DNA of 64,000 nucleotides from Pectinophora gossypiella (Eukaryota; Arthropoda; Insecta; Lepidoptera; Gelechiidae), in NCBI RefSeq assembly GCF_024362695.1, contig NC_065429.1, forward strand, positions 310,001 through 374,000, read 5' to 3'. Below, one piece after another: positions 36,201 through 48,200 of this stretch. The notes below the pieces were generated by a model. It had not been told where the DNA came from. It saw nothing but the letters and a program-made list of their open reading frames with translations, and made no database searches. The translations under genes were made by a program, and so were the position numbers. Positions within the stretch are counted from its first letter, which is position 1; each line of letters opens with the position of its first letter.

Positions 36201-39200
36201 CGTGTTAGAAAAACACAAAAGCATGTCTAATATCCCAGAGAATATCGTCGAAGAGAAAGAATCGTCCAACGAAAGGTTATCAAGCAGCTTCAACCGTTCC
36301 AAATCGCCGACGTTCGTTGAGAAGTTCAAGAAATTTTTCGTTGACATTGGTCTGGTTAAGTCTGAAAGCGTTCCCGACTCCAGTTTGAAAGCTGAGACGT
36401 CGAACACGTTACCTAAGAGCTTGAACTCGAGCTATCGCACCAGAAGCGCAACGCCAACTAACCTGGAACTCAGAGATAGCTCAACATTGCCCAAAGACAT
36501 GAGGTTCCGGAAAGTTCGCTCGACGCAAACCGTTTACATAAAACCGGAATCTCCTGTGGCAAACAGAGCAATGCAAACCAAAGAACACGTTTCGGTTGTG
36601 AAACTAAACGGGGACGAGTATATTAAAGACTCAGAGTCAGAAGCGTTTATGAACGAAGTAGTCTATATTAAAAGTATAGAAAAAACTGAGATATATAACG
36701 CTAAGGGCAGTGGGAGTACTATTATAGTTGTACCGCCAGCAGATTGAAGAGAGATTCAACAGAGATTGGGATCGGAAATGAAATGAAATGAAATGAAATG
36801 AAATGAAATTTATTCTGTGCATGGTATTCAGGTTACAAACAGCTGTTATTTTTCCTTGAGTATCACCAAAGACTGCCTTTTCAGGCATACACACAGATTA
36901 TTTAAAAACAATAACAAATAATAATATCAATTTTACAAATAATCTACACACTTAATACATGCTTTAAATTATATACATAAAACCTGTTATTTGTAATCTA
37001 AATATTCTTTTACGCTGTAAAAGCATCTATCTGCAAGCCAGAGTTTAACTGCTACGCGAAACTTATTGAGTTTGCAGTCCTTGAAAGTATCCGGTAATTT
37101 ATTAAATATTTTTATACACATGGGAAAGCAGTTATTAGAGGCAAGCGTTAATTTTGACAATGGCTTATACAACTTGTGCCTGTATTGAGACCGCAGAACA
37201 CGAGTACTGACCTCTTGGCATTGTTGAAAGAGACTTTTGTATTTATAAACAAAAATACAGACATCTAAAATGTAAAGACTTGGCAAAGTTAGTAATTTAT
37301 ATTGTCTAAAATATGGACGACATGAATCAGTGACTTTAAGGCCGAAGATAGCTCGAAGACATCTTTTCTGTACTATAAAAACTTTCTCGCTTTGACAACA
37401 ATTTCCCCAGATAATGATGCCATAGCGTAATACAGAACTGACATATCCGTTATAGGCTATTATAGCGGCCTCAACAGAGACAATTTGGCTAACACGTCTC
37501 AGTGCATACACAAACCTATTTACTTTAGAACAGACGCCATCTACGTGCGCTTTCCAATTACAATGACAGTCTATAGTTATGCCCAAAAATGTTATGTTCT
37601 GAACCTCTTCCACCGGTTGCCCTTCATAGTTTATATTTAATTTCAATGGTTTGCCTTTATAAGTACGGTATTGCATGTATTTTGTTTTAGGTATATTTAC
37701 TTTTAAGTTATTAATCGTGAGCCAATTTGTAATTTTTAATAACGCGTCATTAATTTCTTGTTCGTAAAGGTCTAATTTTGTGCCCTTTACAATTACGGTC
37801 GTATCATCCGCGAATAAAATACATTCGTGGGGAACCACATCAGGCAAGTCGTTAATATAGACCAGAAAAAGAAGTGGACACTTTAGACTTGTGGTCTTAC
37901 TTATTCACATTTTGCAAACACGATGGGTTTTGTTAGTGTAAAATTGTTAGTTATGTTAAGTAGTTAAACTCATGGTCGTTTGTCCTAGTAAGTTTAGTCA
38001 AAAGTTATTTAAAGAATCTGCGTCATATCCCTACTATCCCGTTTTCAAAGGGTCCGCTCACCTAACCAGAAGATTTGACAGGTCCAGTTTTTTACAGAAG
38101 CGACTGCCTGTCTGACCTATCTGTTGTTTAATGATTGATCATAAGTAGCTTATATAAATCACGCTGCTCCACTGCGGGTTGGTGGGGAAGTCCAGGCCCA
38201 TCCGGCACAACGAAATCATTATCACACATAAAACAATGAAAAAAAAAAAATTAAAAATACACTCGAAATCGTGTTTGCGAAGTGTTAAAGACTTTTGCTA
38301 AAAATGTCGTAATTTAACGTACATTGTTGGTTTTGAACCGTTTGATATTTGTAAAATCATCATCATCATCATCCTGCCAGCACTCTGAGTGGGGTCGGCA
38401 CAGCATGTATTTATTCCTCTTGCATCCTTAATCTTCTTCTTATCGTGTGGGTTGTGAGGTGACGTACCAACCTCATCAACCCTGGTGTCAGGCATCCTTA
38501 ATAAAAATGTTGGAATCCGACAGTGTACGCTGAACGCCTTATTATAAGGTGCTTTTTACACAACATGAGATATTTTTCGTAGAATAAATATTCGTAAATG
38601 TATTCAAATAAAAAAAAAATGTACTAAAAATTTAAGTATCGACTAAATATCATCAAATTTTATTCCTAGTTCGCTTAGGACATTGCAATCTGATCACTCG
38701 ATTGTCTGCAAGTAAGATGATCTGTACTTCGAGCAAGTCGGTCCTGGCTACTATTTACTTGACCCTTTCACGGGCAGAGACCATGGGTCATTGATGGTTC
38801 ATAATAGGTAGTATGACACCTTGGGATCGGAACGTCCGTAGACGTTCAGTCCTTGAAAGTGTTAAATAGTCGTTACATGAGCCATGTCAAGGACCGCAAT
38901 AGTAACCCTGACACACAACCCCTGACAGGGTTGATTAGTTCAGAGATTGACCTCACGCAGTACTCACACGAAGGAGGACTACTCTAGAGTTGAAAATAAT
39001 TTTTTTAGTGCATTTGTACATTTTACAAATTATAAAAAAGAAATGTTAACAGTGGTGTCAATTCGGATGGGCACAAAATTAACCTAATTTCAGTTTGACA
39101 GCTGTTAAACTAGTGCCGTCCTTTACTTACAGTAAGCGAAAGAAAGAGAAGGAACTAGTTATGGTCGTGTCAAATTAAGTTGGCGTTTGTCCGGATCGAC

Positions 39201-42200
39201 AGCATTATATAATAATGATATGTATTTTTGTATTAACGTATATTTTATAACTGATGGATAATGTTAGACATATTTACTGCTATACTAAGGCAAATACCAA
39301 GAAAAAAATGTTAATGTCATAATTGAAAATGTTAAAATGTACCAACCTTACAAAAACTTTTATGTTCGGCCAAATAGTTGACGCCATTTTAGCGTCAAAA
39401 CTGCAATAAGTTACGTCAAAAGAAAAAAAAATGAGGATTTTTTTTAATTCTGAATTTGAAAATTCTGGCCAAGTAGTTTATGCCAATAACGTCAAAAGTA
39501 TAATAAGTCACGGCAAAAAAATGTGAGGATTTTATTTTAGTTTTTTTTTGGTGAAGCGAAAAATTGCCCTGTAAATAATAACTATTTAATTATGTACGTG
39601 CGTGTGGTTCTTCTTAGAGATTCAAGTCGTTTCTGGCGATAAGTTGTTATTAAACACCATTTTGGCCTTTTGTGCTGTGCTGACAAAATATAATTCGTCG
39701 CTTTATAGTGAGCGCCTGTTTGAAAAATATCTCTCAGACGACGCCCTGACCTGAGGTTCGCGCCCAACTGGGCACCCTCAGGTCTGTTGTCTTAAATGTT
39801 GTACCGGGTGAGAGCCTTCAGCGCTCCCCATTTCTCCGGCCAAGTATTTAATGCCATCTGCGGCAAACCTGCAATAAGTCACGTCAAAAAAAAAAAAGGC
39901 TTTTTAACCCCTTGACGTGATTTTCTTGCAGAAAATATTGTTTTTTTCTTTTTCAATTTCACATTTTTTACCTGGTTCGACACTAGCTTGTTTATCGCGT
40001 GGTTTTATTAGCAAAAATCACATTCGAATGCGATTTTTCAAAAAGGCTCTTTAGGTGTTTTTCACTATAAGATGACGATTTCAAAGTAAATGTGGTCATT
40101 CACAAAAAATGTCACAAATATGTGATCCGTTTATATTTCAAGTATTATTAAAATAATCGTTTTATAAAAAAGTAGATAAAGAAATTAAATAGTATTGTTT
40201 TTTTTCGGAGGCTTATTTTTTTTTTTTTTGTATAATGTGAGATGGATTTTTAATCTGTGGATTAAAGAAAAACATCGTATTTATTAATGGTTCTTTCGAA
40301 CCTAGTGATGTCTTTGCATTTTCTTTCTCACTCATTATAAAAGAGTACATTATTAGTGTGACAGAGAGAAAGAATGTTTTGTTAAATAATAAACACGCAT
40401 AAATTATTATTGTCAACGTAATTTATTATTATATTATAGGACATTTTAAAAATTATGTCATTTTTAAAAAATGTTAATGCGCGATTATCTTTTTTTTTAA
40501 TGTTCGTAATGATTGAACTGATATTGAAGCGAGTTTTGACTGATTTATGTGTAATATAATTTAAAAATGTATTCGATTTGTATAAAATATCAATTATTTA
40601 CACAATTTTAGTAAAATGTATCAATATTTATTTATTTTCAAAGTACTTTTTTTTTAATTCGGGTAATTTTGAAATGTGTCACGTAAACATTTTTAACGTC
40701 TCTTAGACACAATATCTCAGTAACTCAGGGTGTATAGAGCATACTCCACCACGCTGCTCCACTGCATAATGGTGTTATAAAATAATAATAATTTTTATTC
40801 AGAAAAAAATATTACTTCCAACTGTCCCCCCATACATTTTAAAAATGAAAGAAAAGTGTATATAGCTTTTTTTTAAAAAAAACTGACCATAATGCAACTA
40901 TCAGCTTTATTAAATCAATAAAATAATTCTTTTTTAAAGTAATAGGCTGCCTGGGCAGCGGAGCGGAGAAACTATTATAATCTACGAATAAATAATAAGT
41001 CAGGAAGAGTAACAACGCTCACAATTTGACGCCACTAAAATGTACACTGAGTGGGCGGGGCTTAAAAAGACTACTCGCACCTACTTCAATCTGCCTCGCA
41101 CCGTCACTGACGTATGTCATTGCTCGATTTATGCTATATTTCTATGGAAAAAACAGTGAAATATTATGTAAAATGTCGTCATGTGTAGTTAGTTGGTGTA
41201 GGAAACGAAAAAAGCGCAGCAAAAAGTTAACTGGAATAACTTATCATCGGTAAATATAACATTTCTGTTCTCGTAAACACATTGTACTTTGGTCCACATT
41301 ATACAAGAAGGTCCTAGCTTAATAAATTATAATTTGTAATACTATGCAGTCAAGTAATACTAACAATTTCCAGCAAAATATAAGTTTTTCTGTTATTTAG
41401 TCTTATCGAAATTTCCTTTTTTTTATTTTCCCCAAAAATGAAAACCGACTGCAAAAATGAACAAAAGCAGTTCGATACGAAACAAGAGAGGATGATCGGC
41501 TTCCATCCTATTCCAGTAAATAATTAGTCACATTGTAATTATATTTATAAATCATCCAAGTAAAAAATTGAAGTATTGAATAGTTGTTTTTACTAAATAT
41601 CAATTAATTCAAAACACAAAACATGCAATATAATAATACTACTTGAATACATAATTCAGCAACACGCCTCATCCGAAATACAAAACACTGAAAATTATTA
41701 AATCCATCGTTAGTTTCGTCCATTTTTTTACTTATACTCACCCATGCATTGCATAACAACATCCTTGATTTGAGAACCCCGGAAACACACGCACCAACCT
41801 CTATTACGATGGCTGTTGATAACCAATCACAGCGCTTGTCGCAATGAAGCGCGTCACGGAATCGCTACTGATTGGTTTTATGAATTTACGACCTTTTAGA
41901 ATGTCGTGGGGCCAATATTTCGCCGGCGTTTGTTCATAATTACTCTTCCTGACTTATTATTTATTCGTAGATTATAATGAAAAAATATTAAAAAAAAGAA
42001 AGAACAAAACATGAATCCGTACTGGGCCCGCGTGATGGTATAAGCCCGATCTCCCTATCCATCCATAGGGAAGGCCCGTGCCCCAGCAGAGAGGACGTTA
42101 ATGGGCTGATGATGATGGAACTATTTGCAATCTCCGTTTCTCCACTCCGGTGCCTCGCTCTGCGCCGTTGGACAGGCAGCCGAAAGTTCTATGGGAAAAA

Positions 42201-45200
42201 TACACCTCTTTAAGATTCAATAGGCTTTAACTTTATGGGGTTTTCAACAACACAAATTTAAGTATTTTTCTTCAAAGATATAATGCTTAAAACACTCATA
42301 TTTAAAACGTATGTGTATTTCGTGTTGATTTTTTTTTTAGTGTTGTATGTCTCGAAATTTACTCGCTTTAATTTATATGCAAAGCCAGTTTTGACTTGCT
42401 TTATTGTAAAAGGCTGCCTGATGAAAATCACAGTTACTCCAAAAAATGTTTATAATTAAGTTAAACTAACGATTCGCTGTGATGGCGGTTTTGACAGGGT
42501 ATTCTCCGTGCTACTTTTTTAGACCAAAATAGGGCAGTGGTTTCCCTCTTGCCTTCCGCAGTACTCTGTCTGACACGAGTGGGATGGCGCCCAGAGTTGT
42601 CTATTTCAAAACCTTACTAGGACTCCTGTCCTTCGCCTCTGAATAATACCGACAGTTACTGCTGCAGTTAGTCCTTTGATGTTGTTAATAATTATTACGA
42701 ATGTTGATGAGCGGGGCAAAGGACGAAACGGCCATCATAGCGAGCCGCCAGTTTAACATCTATTCTAGAATGTTTAAGGTAATTTTTTATTGAACTGAGC
42801 TACAGTTGAATGTTATCGCTTTGTATGTAAAAATAAATATGTTCCTTAGGTACGGTCACGAGCATTAATATGTATACACTTTGGTACCATGTCACATTAA
42901 CTTTTTTGACAAATTGAACTGTAAGTCTCACTAAATGTCAAATATGTTAGTGTGATAGGAGTCCTAAAGTGGGTACATTATATTGCTCATGACTGTACGT
43001 AGCAAAATTTCGTGACCAAATTGTATATAAAGTTGTAATAAATGTGGATTTTCATCTATTTGTCTTGTTTTATTTACTAGTTGGCCAAAATCGATATTAC
43101 TGCACAGAATATACAGGTTGTGAGAAGCTGCAGTAGTTTTAGGCGGATGAGACGTTCGTTATGTAATAAATGACGATTCAAAGTGTAACTATGTTACCTA
43201 CTGAATAAAGATATTTTTGAATTTGAATAAACGTTGCAAATGTTATTTATAACCAGATATTTCACGCCTATTTACTCCTTGAACAACATAAGCTCACGCC
43301 TATATCTCTAGCATATCATCATCATTGGCCTTATACGTCTGCTTCAGACGATTTATGACGTCACTGCCTCGAAGAAATGCACTTTCTTTCATGGCTGTGC
43401 AAGCCAATCCTAGAGCGGCAAACTAATAAATAATAGTAAAAAATGTTTTTATTTGCAATATATGCATTTAACACATTGTAGTCATGAGCCATATCGTTTA
43501 CCCACTTTAGAACCCTGTCGCACTATCATATTTGACATTTAATGAAACCTACAGTTTAATTTGTCAAAAAAGTTAATGTGACATGGGTTCAAAGTATACG
43601 TACTCGTGACCGTACAGGGTGTTAGTGACGCCATAATGAATACTAAGGATGATTCAGCTCATGATCTGAGTTGATATCGATTGGAATTTTCTGTCGCAAA
43701 AGTAAAGAACTAAAAATAGGCACTTAATTAAAAAACACAACATTTTTTATGAATTTTCCGACAAGAAATTCCAACTATTTTCTAAAATAATAACAGTTAA
43801 GGTAAAAACAATGGCTGAGAAGTGAGATTAGAAACTTCTCAACATCACGGATTTCTCGCTTCATTATTTTCAAAAGCAATTCAATGTATTAACACAAAAA
43901 CATTTATTGGATCATTTCCACCGTTATAGCAACGCACTATATTTTCTTAGTTCGCCATTCTTATAATTTATGTCTTTCGAACTAACATTGGTCCTGATTC
44001 TCGCAGACGCCTCCTAATTTTATTTTAAGTTATACCTGTCAAAAGGAAAGGGACGGATGATTGACAGCTGTTAATTGTAAAATGAATGAATGAATATTAA
44101 TAGGCGAATCAAATGCGTCTCGCTGGCATGCAACTCGTTTGACGTGTGCTGTCTGACTTTTATTCTGTCGGGTTATAAGTCAATGTAAAATTTTGAAAGG
44201 AGCGTTTAAATTTTCATCTCAAAATTGAGATGTGCTCCATAAATTTTATGCCTGTTGAATACCCGTCTCTCCTTTTCAGCGGATAAGAAAATGACAGGTA
44301 TATCTTAAAATATATTTAAATGCTGTGTACTGGAATGATCGCCATTGTAACGTAGTTTAATAATTTAAAATAAAACATTTTCATGCTGCTTTGGAATAAC
44401 AGCGGCCAGTTCAAGTGGAGTGGCGGCAAAAGCAGGTGAGACTAACTATCATACAATGTACATTTTACATTTGTATAACATTTATTATGCGTATATTTTA
44501 TATATAACATTTATTAAACCCAAGAAATGAATGCTTCATAATATCACGCCTGTATTCCCGAAGGAGTACGCAGAGATGTATAGTATATATACCCACTCCT
44601 CGTCAGCTATGTTAAGTCCCGTGTAATAGGGCACATATTCTGGAAACGACGTGATCAATTATTCATGATTCAAACATGAATTCAAAGTTAAAGCACATAA
44701 TAACGGGTTCTTACCGCGTTTAAATGGGGATATGAGACTCCCGATTATGAGAGAATTAAACGCGGTAAGAACCCGTTATTATGTGCTTTAATTATGATAA
44801 TAACCGCGTAAACTTAAAACAATGTATGAATTCAAAGGTTTACAGCCCGAGCTGGGATTGGAAACCGTGACAGAAATGCTTCGAGTTTTTTAAATGATTT
44901 GCTTATCTCCTTGTTACGCTTGCTGTTTTGATTTAAAAAAAAAATATTCACATAAAGCGATTTCTATTGAGAATATTACCATGGGCGATACAGATCGCTT
45001 ATTAACGTGACAATGACAATAGCCTGTAGGAAATTTATGAAACAAAAAACCTGCAGACATCTAAATTTTATTTTAAGTTATACCTGTAATTTTCTTATCC
45101 GCCGAAAAGGAAAGGGACGGATGATTGACAACTGTTAATTTTAAAATGAATGTATAACCCGGGCGAATAAAATAGGCATCTCACTCATATGTAACTTGTT

Positions 45201-48200
45201 TGTTGTCAACTTCATTCTGTCCGGTTATTGACCAATATACAATTTTGGAAGGGGTTTTTTTTTAAATTTCTGCCTAAAATTGACGTGTGTTCCATAACTT
45301 TTATGCTTACCCGTCCCTTTCTTTTTCAGCGGATAAGAAAATGACAAGTATAACTTAAAATAAAATTAGGTGGTGTGTACAGGAATCAGCACCATTATAA
45401 TATGATACTTATAATGTAATATAAATTGTCATACAGTAAACTTATTGCCGTCTACATCTTCCGTTCCATGCTGCTCGAACTATCGGATCTTTATATTGGG
45501 TGATAACTTCATTTTTTTTACACTTCCCCTGCATGTTATTACTTTAAAATGTATAATTTATATTTATAATAACTTCACTTTTATATTTATAATACTTACA
45601 TTTATATTTCCAACACTTTCCTAACACTGAATTGCACCAACACGATTCGTTTTTCCCCCGTCAAGCTCAATCGAAAAAATTTATATATAAACATGCTATT
45701 TTGGACATATGAACACAATGTCGCTCAAATTTTCTTTTGTAACCTATGCAATACACGTGCCAAACACTTTTAAAAATAAAATAAAAACGTCTTTACAAAC
45801 TCGTTGTTTCCTTGTGCAGTATCTTTGACGGACGTTACCGCTCATATGACCCCTACATCAGTAACGTCACCTGTCACGTCATCGGCTAAAATAATCGATG
45901 CGACGCCAAAGGCCGCGACGTCAGAGCCCGACGTGGCTTTCCCCGCAGTTTTGAAGGGGTCTAAGCAAAGAGTCCCGCCCCCCGTGCCTCCGCGGGGGTC
46001 TCCGAAAACAAAACGCGGAGGCGCTAACTCGCAGTCCACCATCGACAAAGGTGAATATGCAATTAACGTATCAACTAACGACATTCCACCCCAAACGCCT
46101 ATAACGAGTAGTGACGACGATTTTGTCTTCTATGGCCATGATTTTAAGTTCCAAGAACCCGTTGCATGCCGACTCCCGCCGTCCATTTCCGATCATTCTG
46201 TCAAAATAACCAAACTCGTTGCATCTAACTCCTTTCTTGGTTTCGTTGATGAAGCTGACAGTATCACTGAACGTTCTTACCCTGGAAAAGATTTGATAGC
46301 ACAGACATCTATGATGTCGAAGTTTAATGTAGACAATGCTATCAGAGAACATTTAGATTCGGGAGAATACAATGACACGTCCTTTACCGAGTCAAGTAGC
46401 GAAGAGAAGATCGTCATACATGAGATAAAAGATGATGATGTTATTGAAGAAAGAGGGAGACAGTCGAAAAGTCCCTCGCAGTTTATAAAAGGCGTTGTTA
46501 GCTCGATTGGTGGAAAGCTGTCAATAAGATCGCCAGCTAAAGCCAGTACTTCAGATGAAAGAGCTAGCGTGCACAACGTCAAGTCATCAGATCTGATATC
46601 AGCGGCCAAAACCCTAAGGAAGACAGTTAAGTCTGAAAATATACAGAAGGACTTAGAAAGAGAAGCTGCTGAAGGTAAAGACAAAAATGGCTCCAAACCA
46701 GGGATCATGTCTGGATTAACAAAGAAGTTGAACTTCAATCAATCTAAAAGAGACAAAAATCGTTCTCAAGACAAGAAACCGAAGCCAAAGATTCAAATTA
46801 AGACATACAGTGAGGAGCATTCTAAAGGTTTGTCAAAAGATGAGGTCGTGTGCCATAAAAAAGCGAAAACTAAGATAGACATGTTCCAAAAGCACATTTG
46901 GAAGGTTCAGTCTGATTCCGAGTCCAGCTCGAGACGGAGCTCCATATCATCATCGCAAGATAGCCAGAAGTCACAAAAGATAGCATTAACTAAACAGGTT
47001 TTAGTGAAAGAAACAAAGAAAATCTTCGAACCTATAGCCTTTGCACATGGCAACACAAGTTCTTCAGACAGAAATTACACAATGAAAACAACTGAAATGA
47101 AACCTGTAGTGTCAAAATCTATTAGCGGCAATGTACATGAGAAAATTAAGAGGTTTTCCGAAGCAACCGCTTCGGATGGACCTAAGAAGGCGCCCAGACA
47201 GAAGAAGAGGAGCTTTAAGAAAAGATCGGAGAAGCGAAAGATTTACAAGATGAAAAAAGACATAGAAGAAGTACTTTAGAGACAATCAGAAAGGAAAATG
47301 AGAAAAAGATAATTAGAGAAGCAGAAAAGGTTGAGAAAAGACAATAAAAGAATTTGAGAAAGACAAGGGAGATGTTTATAAACCGTATTTTAGAAGTCTT
47401 TAAGCAACTGAGTTGTCTAACGATAAAACTTGTAACAAAGTTCAGGGCGTATTGGTTGAAGGCAAATGAAAAAGAAAAATATTTATTGTAAAGATAATTA
47501 GACATAGTTAACAAGTATTAGTTAGTAGCCGTGGTATAGCTTATAGCCGTGGTATAGCTTATGTGTCTTGTAGAATGTGCTGTGATTTTGTTAAGTAGAC
47601 ATTTATAAAAGGTCGCAGAAACATCGAATAACTTACAAGTTCAAGGAAAGTATAAAATGAAAATATTTCACGTTTCATTTGTTAAAAAATGCAATGCAAT
47701 GTCAGTTAAGGAATATTTCAATTACAAAATTAGCCTTTTAAAAAATACATTTATCTAGGGACATAGACTGACAGTTACCGCGCACGCCTGCAATCTCCCT
47801 ATTGGACTGGGCAGAACTGTTAAATATAACAAGACCATGGTACAACAAAACAAAGTACTTATGCTCAAAAGTGACAGCTAAAATTTCAAGGACGTCATCT
47901 TACCCTATGTTGCCATTTTGTAAAAAGTGAATTACCCACGGCTAATGTTTTTAATTTACTTTGCACGGCAATTTCTTAACTTTTAGTAAACGATTTACTT
48001 AGTTTTAACGATTTTTATATATGTGACAAGTTATAGTAATTAAATGCGTTAGTCTGTAATTCGATTAATTTTCAATAATATAGTTAATGGTAACACTCAT
48101 AACACTTACGTCATCAAACGGCTAGCAATGGCGGCTTTTCATAGGAATGAGCATAGGTTTTGTTGTACCGTGGATATGACGATTTACATACATAAGTTAT

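Noticed and set aside
36063..36407. Antisense ORF in terminal exon 1
   Set aside because: Shadow of the sense frame; Ser/Leu-rich composition reflects the complement.
46277..46738. Antisense 153-residue ORF in terminal exon 2
   Set aside because: Shadow of the long sense frame.
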